A stretch of 64,000 nucleotides of DNA from Polynucleobacter cosmopolitanus (GCF_002224225.1 NZ_NJGG01000002.1:248001-312000); one strand, 5' to 3'. Numbered from the stretch's first letter, positions 1-12,470 are shown. The notes: a model not told the origin generated them from the letters alone. Translations and numbers: made by a program.

Positions 1-857
1 TGGTGGGCTTGTCTTATAGCAATCCTTACCTCAGTCCTTTTGAAGAGTTTCAGCGTTATAAAACTCACCCAAGCGTGCGCAAGTTCTTTGAAGGCGGCAA
101 ACGCATTGGTTATGGCGCACGTGCGATCACGGCTGGTGGCTTGAACAGCTTACCAAAGACAGTGTTCCCAGGCGGAGCATTGATTGGTTGCGATGCAGGC
201 TTTCTGAATGCGTCTCGTATCAAAGGCAGTCATGCAGCGATCAAGACCGGCATGATGGCCGCCGAAGCTGCGTTTGAAGCCATTGCACACAATCGCTCTG
301 GTGATGAGTTGAGTGCTTACCCAGAAGCTTTTAAGAAGAGCTGGTTGTATCAAGAATTGAATAAGGCTCGCAACTTCAAACCATGGATGGGCAAAGGTTT
401 GTATGTGGGTACTTTGATGGTGGGCATTGAACAAAAGTTATTCGGTGGCAATGTGCCCTGGACAGTGCACACACAGTATGCTGATCACGAGTATTTAAAA
501 CCGGCTGATCAATGTCAAAAAATTGACTATCCAAAACCTGATGGAAAAATTACTTTTGATAAATTGTCTTCAGTATTTATTTCCAACACGAATCATGAAG
601 AAAATCAGCCAGCGCATTTAACGCTGCTTAATTCAATGGTGCCAGTCATCACCAACTTACCGGTGTTTGATGGTCCAGAGCAACGCTACTGCCCTGCTGG
701 TGTTTATGAGTACGTGGATGGTGAACAAGGTCAGCAATTACAAATCAATGCGCAGAACTGCGTGCATTGCAAAACCTGTGACATCAAAGACCCAACGCAA
801 AACATTGTTTGGTTAAATCCTGAAGGTTCTGGCGGCCCGAATTACTCTGGGATGTAA
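1..857 (+). CDS. Electron transfer flavoprotein-ubiquinone oxidoreductase, C-terminal part
   Basis: The 5' end lies outside the window; the reading frame is open from the first bases. The enzyme passes electrons from reduced ETF to ubiquinone at the inner membrane during fatty-acid and amino-acid oxidation. The visible 284 residues contain the FAD-domain stretch GALIGCDAGFLN and the C-terminal ferredoxin-like part. Four cysteines suited to the [4Fe-4S] cluster are present: one in RYCPAG (about visible residue 230) and the CVHCKTC cluster (253, 256, 259). The ending NPEGSGGPNYSGM is typical of the family. The whole protein is usually about 550 residues, so roughly half is here. Identification is firm. 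Confidence 0.95.
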   Translation, partial: VGLSYSNPYLSPFEEFQRYKTHPSVRKFFEGGKRIGYGARAITAGGLNSLPKTVFPGGALIGCDAGFLNASRIKGSHAAIKTGMMAAEAAFEAIAHNRSGDELSAYPEAFKKSWLYQELNKARNFKPWMGKGLYVGTLMVGIEQKLFGGNVPWTVHTQYADHEYLKPADQCQKIDYPKPDGKITFDKLSSVFISNTNHEENQPAHLTLLNSMVPVITNLPVFDGPEQRYCPAGVYEYVDGEQGQQLQINAQNCVHCKTCDIKDPTQNIVWLNPEGSGGPNYSGM

Positions 858-907
858 CATTTTTCATGTAGGGTTATGGTGACAATTTAAATGAGGTCAT
901 CACGATC

Positions 908-1849
908 ATGAAAGCACGCTCACACCTACTACTCTTTTCTTTTTTATGGCTTGCTTTAAGCAATCCAATTAACGCCAAAGACTTTTCATTCACAGCCATT
1001 GGCGATCAACCCTATGGCAGCCACGAACCTTTTTGGCAGTTAATTAAAAAGATTAACGATCAAAAAGATAACCAATTCACCATTCATGTTGGCGATATTA
1101 AGAATGGGGGCAGTGAATGCTCTGATCAAACATTTTTTGAAATTAAAGAGATGTTCGACAGTTTCCACAAGCCACTTATTTATACGCCTGGCGATAATGA
1201 GTGGACTGATTGCCACAGAAGCTCTAATGGATCGTATGAGCCAACTGAGAGATTGAAGAAAATTAGGCAGACTTTTTTTAAAAATTCTAATAGCCTAGGC
1301 GCATCCCCCATCAAACTTCAAGTTCAATCAGAGTTATCCAGTAAAAATACTTTATATGTAGAAAATCAGCGCTGGCTTCACCACAAAATTTTATTTGTAA
1401 CCATTCATCAGGTGGGTTCAAACAATAATTTAGACAAGAAAATTTCTGGTGCAATTGCAGAATATGAGGCACGCAACAAAGCCAACCTAGAATGGCTTGA
1501 AGATAGCTTCAAGCAAGCCAAAAGAGAGCAATCTCCAGCCATCGTGATTGCCATGCAAGCTGACACATTTCACCCAAAAACGCCAAAAATTTCTGGTTTT
1601 AGTGATTTCATTTCAAAAATCTCTGCACTGGCCACAGAATTTAAAAAACCAGTTTTACTGATTCAAGGAGACTCACATGAATATGTTCTCGATCAACCAT
1701 TGAAAGACTTAAATACTCAACCAGTCAATAATGTTCTTCGTTTAATTGTTCCTGGTGCCAGCCTAACTGAAGCCGTTGAGATAGGTATTCACAGTGAGAA
1801 GAAGAATGTGATGGAGTTTTTTACATTCAAAAAATATTCAATCGACTAA
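908..1849 (+). CDS. Exported calcineurin-like metallophosphoesterase
   Basis: A 313-residue protein with a clear signal peptide (basic start, hydrophobic core, likely cleavage after INA at residue 23), so probably periplasmic. Metallophosphoesterase motifs appear in order: GDQPYG (about 32), HVGDIKNGG, TPGDNEWTDC and a late QGDSHEYVLD, which together could hold a dinuclear metal site. The substrate cannot be told from sequence. It stands alone, 50 bp after the ETF-QO gene. Its stop overlaps by 4 bases the stop of the convergent MFS gene. Family assignment is good; the role is unknown. Confidence 0.8.
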   Translation: MKARSHLLLFSFLWLALSNPINAKDFSFTAIGDQPYGSHEPFWQLIKKINDQKDNQFTIHVGDIKNGGSECSDQTFFEIKEMFDSFHKPLIYTPGDNEWTDCHRSSNGSYEPTERLKKIRQTFFKNSNSLGASPIKLQVQSELSSKNTLYVENQRWLHHKILFVTIHQVGSNNNLDKKISGAIAEYEARNKANLEWLEDSFKQAKREQSPAIVIAMQADTFHPKTPKISGFSDFISKISALATEFKKPVLLIQGDSHEYVLDQPLKDLNTQPVNNVLRLIVPGASLTEAVEIGIHSEKKNVMEFFTFKKYSID

Positions 1850-2994
1850 GCATTCTTACAATTCACACGACTCATGCACAAGTATCCGAATAAACTGCTG
1901 AGTGCTGCCAAACCAAAGACGTGGTGAGGGGCAAGGTATTCCCAAACCCAACCAGCAAACAAACCACCCACTGTGCCACCAATGCCATACGAGACGGTGG
2001 TGTAAAGCGCCTGTCCTCTTGCTTGCAAAGGCCCCTTGAACCAGGTTTGCAACATCTTGATGCTGGCACTGTGATGAGCACCAAACGTGGCCGCATGCAT
2101 CACTTGGGCCAATATCAAAATCAATAATTCAGGAACGTAAGCCATCAAAGCAAAGCGGACGATCGCGATGAAATATGCGCCGAGCAAAATGTTCTTTGTG
2201 GTGAATCTGGCAAAAAAGTAACTTTGAAAGTAAAAAAATATCACTTCAGCCAAAACACCCAACATCCAAAAAAATCCTATTTCCCCTTTGCTGTAGCCCA
2301 AGCGATCAAGATACAAAGAGTAAAAGACATACAGTCCTGCATGACCAAAGATCATCCAAAAGTTAGCCGACATGAACCACTGCACATTGCGATTTTTAAG
2401 CACATTACTTAATTTGATGTCAGCGTGCACCATCACATCCATCGGTGGCTCACGCAAGGTCAAGGTCAAAGCAGTCATGATCAACAATGCCACGATACCA
2501 AACCAAGGAAAGTTATCAATGCCAAAAGTTTCAAACCAAGCACCGGCGCTCAAAACCATGGCAATAAAACCAATCGAACCCCAAAGTCTTAAGCGCCCAT
2601 ACCGTTTATCAAAGTCATTGTTTTTGTAAAGGACATGAACCGTGGCAGCCTCTCCCAAAGGCATCAAACTGCTGATCACGATATTCAACAGGAACATCCA
2701 GATGAGCAAAGCGATGTAACTCTCAAGATAAAAAATGCCAAAGAAAATAATGCAGGCCAGTGCGGATGTGATGCGCATGATGCCCAAGCGATCACGGCGC
2801 ATATCGGCCAACCAACCCCAAGCAAAAGGACCTAAGATGCGTGTGATCTGAAACATCGACATCAAGGCAGCGATTTCAATCGCGCCGAAGTCTTTACTTG
2901 CGAAGTAAAGACTGGCATAGGGCGACATCAGCCCAATGTATGAAAAGTAAAAAAAGAAAAAGGCTGCGAAAGACAGTCGTACCAGACCAGTCAT
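1846..2994 (-). CDS. MFS transporter, HcaT/PPP-like
   Basis: A 382-residue integral membrane protein with about 12 hydrophobic segments. The N-terminus (FAAFFFFYFSYIGLMSPYASLYF) and the loop motif GWLADMRRDRLG resemble the phenylpropionate-permease-like branch of the major facilitator superfamily (HcaT, Pfam MFS_1_like). The C-terminal half keeps the GIGGTVGGLFAGWVWE glycine-rich helix seen in that branch. The transported compound is not known. It starts 14 bases after the aroC stop on the same strand and is probably cotranscribed with aroC, a neighbourhood also known in other Burkholderiales. Confidence 0.8.
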   Translation of the reverse strand: MTGLVRLSFAAFFFFYFSYIGLMSPYASLYFASKDFGAIEIAALMSMFQITRILGPFAWGWLADMRRDRLGIMRITSALACIIFFGIFYLESYIALLIWMFLLNIVISSLMPLGEAATVHVLYKNNDFDKRYGRLRLWGSIGFIAMVLSAGAWFETFGIDNFPWFGIVALLIMTALTLTLREPPMDVMVHADIKLSNVLKNRNVQWFMSANFWMIFGHAGLYVFYSLYLDRLGYSKGEIGFFWMLGVLAEVIFFYFQSYFFARFTTKNILLGAYFIAIVRFALMAYVPELLILILAQVMHAATFGAHHSASIKMLQTWFKGPLQARGQALYTTVSYGIGGTVGGLFAGWVWEYLAPHHVFGLAALSSLFGYLCMSRVNCKNA

Positions 2995-3007
2995 TGCAGC
3001 ACTCTAT

Positions 3008-4108
3008 TTAGGGACGTTGTGCTGGAATGCGTGGCGTACTGACACTGACATCACCGCACTGCGCGCGATGTCTTAAGACATGATCCATGATCACCAAAGC
3101 CAACATGGCTTCAGCAATTGGAGTGGCGCGTATGCCCACGCAAGGATCGTGACGACCTTTGGTTTGCACCACAGATACATCGCCAGCACGATTGATGGAT
3201 TGTTTTGGTGACATGATCGATGAGGTTGGTTTGATTGCAATCGATACCACCACATCTTGGCCACTGCTGATACCACCCAACATGCCGCCAGCGTTGTTGC
3301 TTGCAAAACCATCTGCAAACATTTCATCGCCATGCTCACTGCCTTTTTGGGCAACGCTCTTAAAGCCTGCGCCAATCTCAACACCTTTGACCGCATTGAT
3401 GCCCATCATCGCGTGCGCAATATCTGCATCCAATTTGTCAAAAATAGGTTCGCCCAAACCAACTGGGACATTCTTAGCCACCACTGTTAAGCGTGCACCA
3501 CAAGAATCCCCTGCTTTGCGCAGTTGATCCATGTACGCTTCTAGCTCAGGAATGATCTTGGCACTAGGAGCAAAGAACGGATTTTGTGAAATCTGTGATT
3601 GATCTTCAAAAGGGATTTCTAGATCACCCAATTGAGTCATGTAGCCATAAAAACTGATGCCGTGTTTTTCTGCCAACCATTTTTTGGCCACAGCAGCTGC
3701 AGCCACAACGGGCGCAGTTAAACGAGCAGAAGAACGACCGCCACCACGTGGGTCACGAATGCCGTACTTGTGCCAGTAGGTGTAGTCAGCATGTCCTGGT
3801 CTGAAACTATCCAAGATATCGCCATAGTCTTGACTGCGTTGATCCGTATTACGAATCACCAAAGCAATCGGGGTACCGGTTGTTTTACCTTCAAACACAC
3901 CCGAAAGAATTTCTACTTGGTCAGCTTCTTGACGTTGTGTGACGTGGCGTGAGGTGCCTGGTTTGCGTCGATCCAAGTCCAGTTGAATATCTTCAACTGA
4001 TAAAGACATCCCCGGAGGACAGCCGTCTACAACAGCTCCGATTGCGGGTCCATGAGATTCACCAAAGGTGGTGATGCGAAATAAGTGTCCTAGTGTGCTT
4101 CCAGCCAT
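3008..4108 (-). CDS. aroC: Chorismate synthase
   Basis: This cytosolic FMN-dependent enzyme converts 5-enolpyruvylshikimate-3-phosphate to chorismate, the last common step of aromatic amino acid synthesis. The 366-residue length is normal. Signature regions are visible: [14 protein letters not shown] at the N-terminus (His, Ser and Glu of the first signature), [27 protein letters not shown] in the middle with the acid/base His and the FMN-contacting RGGGRSS, and [19 protein letters not shown] near the end. The ATG start agrees with the usual MAGSTLG/MSGNTLG opening. Identification is firm. Confidence 0.98.
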   Translation of the reverse strand: MAGSTLGHLFRITTFGESHGPAIGAVVDGCPPGMSLSVEDIQLDLDRRKPGTSRHVTQRQEADQVEILSGVFEGKTTGTPIALVIRNTDQRSQDYGDILDSFRPGHADYTYWHKYGIRDPRGGGRSSARLTAPVVAAAAVAKKWLAEKHGISFYGYMTQLGDLEIPFEDQSQISQNPFFAPSAKIIPELEAYMDQLRKAGDSCGARLTVVAKNVPVGLGEPIFDKLDADIAHAMMGINAVKGVEIGAGFKSVAQKGSEHGDEMFADGFASNNAGGMLGGISSGQDVVVSIAIKPTSSIMSPKQSINRAGDVSVVQTKGRHDPCVGIRATPIAEAMLALVIMDHVLRHRAQCGDVSVSTPRIPAQRP

Positions 4109-4175
4109 GCCTCAATTATGACATTGGTCTGGAAATGAAGCTTGATTTGCCACTCTTATTTTTTGTTTTTTTATA

Positions 4176-4212
4176 ACTCTTGGCAAAGAAAATGAATTTC
4201 TTTGCCAAGAGT
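4176..4212 (-). terminator. Long perfect hairpin after the CBS gene
   Basis: A perfect 16-bp inverted repeat (ACTCTTGGCAAAGAAA and its complement) with a 5-base loop lies between the CBS gene stop and aroC. On the transcribed minus strand it is followed by an A-rich rather than U-rich tract, so it is not a textbook intrinsic terminator. It may stop transcription, be an RNA-processing site, or protect the 3' end of the upstream message. Confidence 0.4.
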
Positions 4213-4229
4213 GGCCTGAAAGAACGGCT

Positions 4230-4691
4230 TTACTTCGCCGGAGTCACTGACTCTTCAGCAACAGGCCAATCACGGATGTAGGCTTTGAGCATGTTGTTTT
4301 CAAAACCTTGGGCTTCGACCACTGCTTTGGCAACGTCATAGAAAGAAATCACACCATTCAAAGTATCGCCATCCAATACGGGTAAGTAGCGCATGTGTTG
4401 ATCTAGCATGATGCGACGCGCTTCATCCAAGTCCATTTCTGAAGTACAAGTCATGGGGGATTTTTCCATGACAGAACCAACTGTTGCTTGACCCACATTT
4501 CCATGACCTTTTGCCAAGGTGTTGATCACCTCACGGAAAGTCAAAATGCCTACCAATGTTGAGCGCTCCATCACCACCAAGGAACCAATGTCTTTTTCTG
4601 ACATGATTTGCACGGCAGCTGTAAGTGAAGTATTCGGGGTAGCGGTGAAAAGGGTTGTTCCTTTAAAGCGCAAAATATCACTGACTTTCAT
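4230..4691 (-). CDS. CBS-pair domain protein
   Basis: A 153-residue cytosolic protein made almost wholly of two CBS repeats (residues about 7-65 and 75-135), which usually bind adenine nucleotides. The first repeat shows TAAVQIMSEKDIGSLVVME and LVGILTFREVI; the second shows DLDEARRIMLDQHMRYLPVLDGDTLNGVISFYDVAKAV. There is no attached catalytic or transport domain. Stand-alone CBS pairs of this kind are common in Burkholderiales and their partners are mostly unknown. An AGGAGG-type ribosome site (rc of cctcctttt) precedes the ATG. Confidence 0.85.
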   Translation of the reverse strand: MKVSDILRFKGTTLFTATPNTSLTAAVQIMSEKDIGSLVVMERSTLVGILTFREVINTLAKGHGNVGQATVGSVMEKSPMTCTSEMDLDEARRIMLDQHMRYLPVLDGDTLNGVISFYDVAKAVVEAQGFENNMLKAYIRDWPVAEESVTPAK

Positions 4692-4794
4692 GCTTGCCTC
4701 CTTTTAGGGTGTCTTATAGGCTCAGTCTATCAGTAGGTTTTAAGACCCGCCAGCCCTGCCATATAGGGGCTTACCCCAGCTATGGCTTTTCTTT

Positions 4795-6730
<1,936 letters not shown>

Positions 6731-6794
6731 GAAGAACAGAACTAAAGAACTAAAGAAGTAAATAAAAAATATTAGAAATACTGAGGAAGACAAA

Positions 6795-8222
6795 ATGTCA
6801 TTGAATGATCAAGAATTGATTGCTGGCTTTGAAAAGATCATTGGCAAGACCCAAGTGATCACAGCCCCAGATGATTTAGAGCCCTACTTGGTTGATTGGC
6901 GTAAGCGCTACCGCGGTCAAGCAATTGCTGCTTTGCGCCCTGGTAATACTCAAGAGGTGTCAGAGATTGTGAAACTCTGTGCAGCCAATCTCATTGCGAT
7001 TGTCCCGCAAGGTGGCAACACCGGCATGTGCGGTGGCGCCACCCCTAACAGCACTGGTCGACAAGTGGTGATCTCTTTGAACCGCATGAACCAAGTGCGC
7101 GCCATTGATACATCGAATCAAACCATCACGGTTGAAGCCGGCATGATTTTGCAGTCATTACAAGAAGCAGCCACAGCAGCCGATCGTTACTTCCCATTGA
7201 GCTTGGGTGCTGAGGGCAGTTGCACGATTGGTGGCAATTTATCCACCAATGCAGGCGGCACTTCAGTATTGCGTTACGGCAATGCACGCGAGCTTTGTTT
7301 GGGTCTTGAAGTTGTGATGCCCAATGGCGAAATCTTGAATAGCTTGCGTGGTTTGCGCAAAGACAATACCGGCTACGATTTACGTGACTTGTTCATTGGT
7401 GCTGAAGGCAGCTTAGGCCTTATCACCGCAGCAGTGATGAAGTTGTTCCCGCGCCCAGTGGCTAACTGGACTGCTTTGGTTGCAGTACCGCATGCAGATG
7501 CTGCGGTGGAATTATTGAATCGTTTTCAAGCGGGCGCTTCAGCACAGCTCACCGGTTTTGAAATGATGTCTGATGAAAGTTTGGCATTACTGAAACATTA
7601 CTACCCTGCTCTTGCTAGTCCTTTGAGCGGCCCGAATGCTTATGAAGTGTTGGTGGAAATTTCTGACTATGAGAGCGAAGAGCACGCCATGCAGTTGATG
7701 GAGTCGATCCTCGAAGGCGCCCTTGAATCAGGCTGTGCGAGTGATGCGGCGATTGCCAGTAATCTTGCTCAAGCCAGAAAATTTTGGGACATGCGTGAGC
7801 ACGTGCCCTTGGCACAAGCCGATGATGGCCCGAACATCAAACACGACGTGTCTTTGCCAATCTCAGCGATTCCGAGTTTCATCGCTACTTGCAATGACAT
7901 GCTGCGCGCCAAGTACCCAGGCGTGCGCGTGATCAACTATGGTCACTTGGGTGACGGTAATTTGCACTACAACATCGCAGGACCAAGTTCAGCACAAACT
8001 GAAGAGTTCTTTACTAGCAAGTCCAAAGAGATCCAAGCCTTGGTTTATGCCGAAGTTGAAAAACTCAATGGCTCCATCTCAGCAGAGCACGGTGTGGGTC
8101 AACAAAAGGTTGCTTACTTAAAAGGCCATCGCGGTGAAGTGGCCTTGGGTGTGATGCAAGCCATCAAGCATGCTTTGGATCCACACAACTTGATGAATCC
8201 TGGCAAAGTGATTGCTTCTTGA
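6795..8222 (+). CDS. FAD-linked oxidase, D-2-hydroxyacid dehydrogenase type (GlcD/DLD family)
   Basis: A 475-residue flavoprotein of the PCMH/VAO family. The N-terminal FAD domain shows RPGNTQEVSEIVKLCA and VPQGGNTGMCGGATPN, and then GGNLSTNAGGTSVLRYGNARELCLGLEVVMPNG. The C-terminal cap has NYGHLGDGNLHYN and SAEHGVGQQK, the usual metal and substrate side of D-lactate, glycolate and D-2-hydroxyglutarate dehydrogenases. The exact substrate among these acids cannot be fixed. It lies 64 bp downstream of the wrbA-DUF2069 pair and is followed by an intrinsic terminator. Confidence 0.88.
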   Translation: MSLNDQELIAGFEKIIGKTQVITAPDDLEPYLVDWRKRYRGQAIAALRPGNTQEVSEIVKLCAANLIAIVPQGGNTGMCGGATPNSTGRQVVISLNRMNQVRAIDTSNQTITVEAGMILQSLQEAATAADRYFPLSLGAEGSCTIGGNLSTNAGGTSVLRYGNARELCLGLEVVMPNGEILNSLRGLRKDNTGYDLRDLFIGAEGSLGLITAAVMKLFPRPVANWTALVAVPHADAAVELLNRFQAGASAQLTGFEMMSDESLALLKHYYPALASPLSGPNAYEVLVEISDYESEEHAMQLMESILEGALESGCASDAAIASNLAQARKFWDMREHVPLAQADDGPNIKHDVSLPISAIPSFIATCNDMLRAKYPGVRVINYGHLGDGNLHYNIAGPSSAQTEEFFTSKSKEIQALVYAEVEKLNGSISAEHGVGQQKVAYLKGHRGEVALGVMQAIKHALDPHNLMNPGKVIAS

Positions 8223-8250
8223 TGACTGCTTGATCCAATCCAGAAATAAA

Positions 8251-8280
8251 AAAAGCTCCTGATCTTTCAGGAGCTTTTTT
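8251..8280. terminator. Bidirectional intrinsic terminator
   Basis: A 9-bp GC-containing stem (AGCTCCTGA and its complement) is flanked by an A-run on the left and a T-run on the right. It can therefore end both the FAD-oxidase gene and the convergent regulator gene. Confidence 0.85.
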
Positions 8281-8297
8281 ATTTGATAACCGTCTAC

Positions 8298-8648
8298 TTA
8301 TTTAGCTGTGGCTTCGATCATGCAATTTGAAATATCTGAGAAGTATTTCAATGCAGTGCTGGTAGGCTCGATGTATTTTTTACGTCCATCGGTTTCTACC
8401 ACGTAAGTCACCATGTCTTTGTCACGCAACTGCTTTAAGCGTGCATGCAAAGTCGCAGGTGATCCAATTTCACGCATGGCGATTGCATCACTGACCAAAA
8501 GGCGTTCACCACTTTTCCAATGGGTTGCCACTTCGTTTAGAAGTTGAGTTTCTGTGGCATCCAGTTTAGGAAAGCTTGGCAGCTCTTCAATGGAGCGAAC
8601 CAAGTTCAAAAATCTGAAGTAAATCTCTTGCAAATCTTTATTTTTCAT
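8298..8648 (-). CDS. Winged-helix (MarR-like) transcriptional regulator
   Basis: A 116-residue protein. A helix-turn-helix part (LDATETQLLNEVATHWKSGERLLVSDAIAMREIGSPATLHARLKQLRDKDMVTYVVETDGRKKYIEPT) ends in a wing-like beta pair with basic residues. The layout resembles short MarR/PadR-type winged-helix proteins from Burkholderiales. No ligand or target is evident. It faces away from the Old Yellow Enzyme gene, with 247 bp between them, so it could regulate itself and that gene; this is inference only. Confidence 0.65.
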   Translation of the reverse strand: MKNKDLQEIYFRFLNLVRSIEELPSFPKLDATETQLLNEVATHWKSGERLLVSDAIAMREIGSPATLHARLKQLRDKDMVTYVVETDGRKKYIEPTSTALKYFSDISNCMIEATAK

Positions 8649-8895
8649 CTTCTCGTTACCTCAAGGGCTATTATCTTTTTACTGTTGTATACAAATTATA
8701 GGGTAAAGAACTTACAAAAGTAATAAAAGTTACATAAGTAATCGTAGGGGCTTTGCGCGGTGTTAAATGTACTTTTATGCACAGACATAATTCTAACTAT
8801 ATGTTAATTAAAGTTTTTTTGTCAGTTGGTGAGCAGAATTGTCAAAAACTTCTTAAAATGATGTTCAATCAATCATTCTAAAAAAGAAAAGAGCC

Positions 8896-9987
8896 ATGAA
8901 TTTATTAAAACCTGAAACCTTGGGGGCTATTGCCCTGCAAAATCGCCTAGTGATGGCGCCCTTGACTCGTATGCGCGCTATGTCTGGTGATGTTCCCGGT
9001 GATTTGGCCAGCACCTATTACGGCCAAAGGGCCAGCGCTGGTCTGATCATTACTGAAGCTTCTCAAATTTGCCCTTTGGGTAAAGGTTATCCCGGTACTC
9101 CTGGTATTTACAGTGAAGAGCAGATGAAGGCTTGGCAAAAGATCACGGCTGCTGTGCATGCCAAGAACGGAAAAATCGTGCTGCAGTTGTGGCATGTGGG
9201 CAGGATTTCTCATTCTTCATTGCATCCTGAAGATGGCTTACCAGTAGCTCCTTCAGCAATTGCTCCAACAGGCCAGGTGTACACAGCCACTTGGCAATTG
9301 GCTGATTATGAAACTCCACGTGAACTAGCCGTCTCTGAAATCCCTGCCCTGCTTCAAGCCTATCGCCATGCGGCCACCATGGCCAAGCAAGCTGGCTTTG
9401 ATGGTGTTGAGGTTCATGCGGCCAACGGTTATTTGTTAGATCAATTCTTACAAGACTCTAGCAATCAGCGCCAAGATCAATATGGTGGCAGTTTTGCTAA
9501 TCGCACACGATTGCTCTTAGAGGTACTTCATGCAGTGATTGAGGTCTGGGGCAGTGATCGCGTGGGCGTGCGCCTCTCGCCTTATGGCGCATTCAATGAC
9601 ATGTCTGACAAAGATCCGATTGGTTTGTTCACACATGTGATTGAACAGTTAAACCCTTTGAACCTGGCCTATTTGCATTTGATTGAACCACGCTCAACTG
9701 GCGCAGGCGGTAGTGATCAAGTTGTCAAAGATGTTCCAAGCACTTCAGAATTATTCAAAAAGGTTTTTAAGGGCAAAGTCATCATGGCTGGCGGTTACGA
9801 TCGAGACAGCGCAGAAGCAGCAGTGTCGTCAGGAGAGGCTGATGCGGTGGCGTTTGGCAGACTGTATATCTCCAATCCTGATTTGGTGGAGCGTTTTGCT
9901 CAAAATGCGGCATTAAACCCTTACGATCGCTCAACTTTTTACGGCGGTACTGAAAAAGGTTATACCGATTACCCTTCTTTGACCTAG
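8896..9987 (+). CDS. nemA: Old Yellow Enzyme family alkene reductase
   Basis: A 363-residue FMN-containing TIM-barrel ene-reductase of the NemA/OYE class, using NAD(P)H to reduce activated C=C bonds or nitro compounds. Visible features are LKPETLGAIALQNRLVMAPLTRMRA at the start, LQLWHVGRISH (active-site region) and VEVHAANGYLLDQFLQDSSNQRQDQYGGSFANRTR. FMN-phosphate residues fall in MAGGYDRDSAE and VAFGRLYISNPDL. Length and motifs match NemA closely; the physiological substrate is unknown. A clear terminator follows. The symbol is given by similarity. Confidence 0.9.
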   Translation: MNLLKPETLGAIALQNRLVMAPLTRMRAMSGDVPGDLASTYYGQRASAGLIITEASQICPLGKGYPGTPGIYSEEQMKAWQKITAAVHAKNGKIVLQLWHVGRISHSSLHPEDGLPVAPSAIAPTGQVYTATWQLADYETPRELAVSEIPALLQAYRHAATMAKQAGFDGVEVHAANGYLLDQFLQDSSNQRQDQYGGSFANRTRLLLEVLHAVIEVWGSDRVGVRLSPYGAFNDMSDKDPIGLFTHVIEQLNPLNLAYLHLIEPRSTGAGGSDQVVKDVPSTSELFKKVFKGKVIMAGGYDRDSAEAAVSSGEADAVAFGRLYISNPDLVERFAQNAALNPYDRSTFYGGTEKGYTDYPSLT

Positions 9988-10012
9988 AGCAAAAAAGGTC
10001 TCAATCCCTCAT

Positions 10013-10040
10013 AAAAGCCCTGTTTTATCAGGGCTTTTTG
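10013..10040 (+). terminator. Intrinsic terminator after nemA
   Basis: AAAAGCCCTG, a six-base loop, CAGGGC and a T-run form a compact stem 25 bp after the alkene reductase stop. Confidence 0.85.
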
Positions 10041-10213
10041 CTACTTTAAGCATCTATTTTGGGCAAAATTGAAGGCAAGGAATTTTACTTAGCTCAAATA
10101 GGTAAGGATAATCAAAGATTCGGCGATTAAAATCGCTTTCGAATTTGCTACACCTTGAATTTGCTACACCCTTGAGTATCAGACGCACATCTATAAAAAG
10201 AGGACAAAGAAGA

Positions 10214-12445
10214 ATGAGCAAGGAAAAATCAACGATCATCTACACATTGACGGATGAAGCCCCCTATTTAGCAACTGCTGCCTTTTTACCGATCATCAGA
10301 ACTTTCACAGCACCTGCTGATATTGAAGTTGTTGAAAGTGACATTTCTGTTGCAGCTCGTATCCTTGCTGAGTTTCCAGATTGCCTTTCCGACGAACAAA
10401 AAGTTCCTAACAATTTAAGCGCACTAGGCAAGTTAACTTTATTGCCTGATACGAACATCATCAAATTGCCGAATATTTCTGCAGCCTTGGGTCAGTTAAC
10501 AGCAGCCATCAAAGAATTGCAGTTTCAGGGTTACAAGATTCCTAACTATCCAGAGAACCCTCAGACTGAAGAAGAAAAAGCGATTCGTGCGCGTTACTCT
10601 AAGTGCTTAGGCAGCTCAGTGAACCCTGTGCTTCGTGAAGGTAACTCAGATCGCCGGGCACCAGCAGCGGTGAAGCGTTATGCACGCAATAACCCACACT
10701 CGATGGGTAAGTGGAGCCAAGCTTCTAGAACCCACGTGTCACACATGCACGGCGGCGACTTCTACTCCAGCGAAAAATCAATGGTCATGCCACAAGCCTG
10801 CGACGTGCGAATGGATTTGGTGACCAAGTCAGGTAAGACAGTTGTTCTAAAAGAAAAGGTTTCTCTTTTAGAAGGCGAAATCATCGACAGCATGTTCATG
10901 AGCAAAAAAGCTTTGTGCAAATTCTATGAAGATGAGATTCAAGATGCGTATGAAACACGCGTGATGTTCTCATTGCACGTGAAGGCGACCATGATGAAGG
11001 TGTCTCACCCAATCGTGTTCGGTCACGCCGTTAAGATTTTCTACAAAACTGCCTTTGAAAAACACGGTGAGTTGTTCAAGCAATTAGGCGTGAACCCAAA
11101 TAACGGTTTGAGCAGTGTTTACGAGAAGATTGCTACTCTGCCAAGTTCTAAGCGTGAAGAGATCATCAATGACTTGCATGCATGTCATGAGCACAATCCA
11201 GAATTGGCGATGGTGGATTCTGCCAAAGGTATCACCAACCTTCACTCACCGAATGATGTGATCGTTGACGCATCGATGCCAGCGATGATTCGTGCGGGCG
11301 GCAAGATGTGGGGTGCAGATGGTCGTTTGAAGGACACCAAAGCGGTGATGCCTGAATCAACATTTGCTCGTATCTATCAAGAGATGATTAACTTCTGTAA
11401 GACGCATGGCAATTTTGATCCAGTGACCATGGGCAGTGTGCCAAACGTGGGCTTGATGGCTCAGCAGGCTGAAGAGTATGGTTCACACGATAAGACTTTT
11501 GAAATTGCAGAGCCAGGTGTTGCACGTGTTGTGACTTTGGATGGCACTGTGTTGCTTGAGCAGAATGTGGAAGAAGGCGATATTTGGCGCATGTGCCAAG
11601 TGAAAGACGCTCCAATCAGAGATTGGGTGAAGTTGGCCGTGACTCGTGCACGTCAATCAAACACTCCAGCGGTGTTCTGGCTAGATGAGTACCGTCCTCA
11701 CGAAGCTGAGTTGATCAAGAAAGTAACTAGATACTTAAAAGATCACGACACCACAGGTTTGGATATTCAGATCATGTCTCAAACACGCGCAATGCGTTAC
11801 ACACTAGAGCGCATCATTCGTGGCAAAGACACCATCTCTGTCACAGGTAACATTTTGCGTGACTACCTCACTGACTTGTTCCCAATTCTTGAATTAGGTA
11901 CTTCAGCCAAGATGTTGTCTGTTGTGCCTTTGATGAATGGTGGCGGCTTGTTTGAAACTGGTGCCGGCGGTTCAGCACCCAAGCATGTGAAGCAATTGGT
12001 TGAAGAAAACCATTTGCGTTGGGACTCATTGGGTGAGTTCTTGGCCTTGGCAGTGTCGATTGAAGATGTGGGCATCAAGAAGAACAATCCTAAAGCAAAG
12101 ATTTTGGCCAAGACTTTGGACGAGGCCACTGGTCAATTGCTTGAGAACAGAAAATCACCTTCATCAAGAACCGGTGAACTAGATAACCGTGGCAGCCAGT
12201 TCTACTTGGCACTCTATTGGGCGCAGGCTTTGGCTGCTCAGACAGAAGACAAAGAACTACAAGCTCACTTCACCAAGTTGGCTAAGCAGTTAAAAGACAA
12301 TGAAGAGAAGATTGTTTCTGAGCTATCTGTTGTTCAAGGTAAGTCAGTTGATATCGGCGGTTACTACAAACCAGATCTTAAGAAACTTGAACAAGTGATG
12401 CGCCCTAGCGCAACACTGAACGAGATCATTGGTTCTGCTAAGTAA
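10214..12445 (+). CDS. icd: Monomeric NADP-dependent isocitrate dehydrogenase
   Basis: A 743-residue monomeric isocitrate dehydrogenase, which makes 2-oxoglutarate and NADPH in the TCA cycle. Substrate-contact regions include [17 protein letters not shown] with the phosphorylation-type serine loop. Also visible are [49 protein letters not shown] and [21 protein letters not shown], all typical of the large monomeric class rather than the homodimeric one. The ATG at 10214 is preceded by GAGG and gives the usual opening ([17 protein letters not shown]). The reading frame runs on upstream without support. Confidence 0.97.
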   Translation: MSKEKSTIIYTLTDEAPYLATAAFLPIIRTFTAPADIEVVESDISVAARILAEFPDCLSDEQKVPNNLSALGKLTLLPDTNIIKLPNISAALGQLTAAIKELQFQGYKIPNYPENPQTEEEKAIRARYSKCLGSSVNPVLREGNSDRRAPAAVKRYARNNPHSMGKWSQASRTHVSHMHGGDFYSSEKSMVMPQACDVRMDLVTKSGKTVVLKEKVSLLEGEIIDSMFMSKKALCKFYEDEIQDAYETRVMFSLHVKATMMKVSHPIVFGHAVKIFYKTAFEKHGELFKQLGVNPNNGLSSVYEKIATLPSSKREEIINDLHACHEHNPELAMVDSAKGITNLHSPNDVIVDASMPAMIRAGGKMWGADGRLKDTKAVMPESTFARIYQEMINFCKTHGNFDPVTMGSVPNVGLMAQQAEEYGSHDKTFEIAEPGVARVVTLDGTVLLEQNVEEGDIWRMCQVKDAPIRDWVKLAVTRARQSNTPAVFWLDEYRPHEAELIKKVTRYLKDHDTTGLDIQIMSQTRAMRYTLERIIRGKDTISVTGNILRDYLTDLFPILELGTSAKMLSVVPLMNGGGLFETGAGGSAPKHVKQLVEENHLRWDSLGEFLALAVSIEDVGIKKNNPKAKILAKTLDEATGQLLENRKSPSSRTGELDNRGSQFYLALYWAQALAAQTEDKELQAHFTKLAKQLKDNEEKIVSELSVVQGKSVDIGGYYKPDLKKLEQVMRPSATLNEIIGSAK

Positions 12446-12470
12446 TAAAAAAGTAATTAATCAGTAACAA

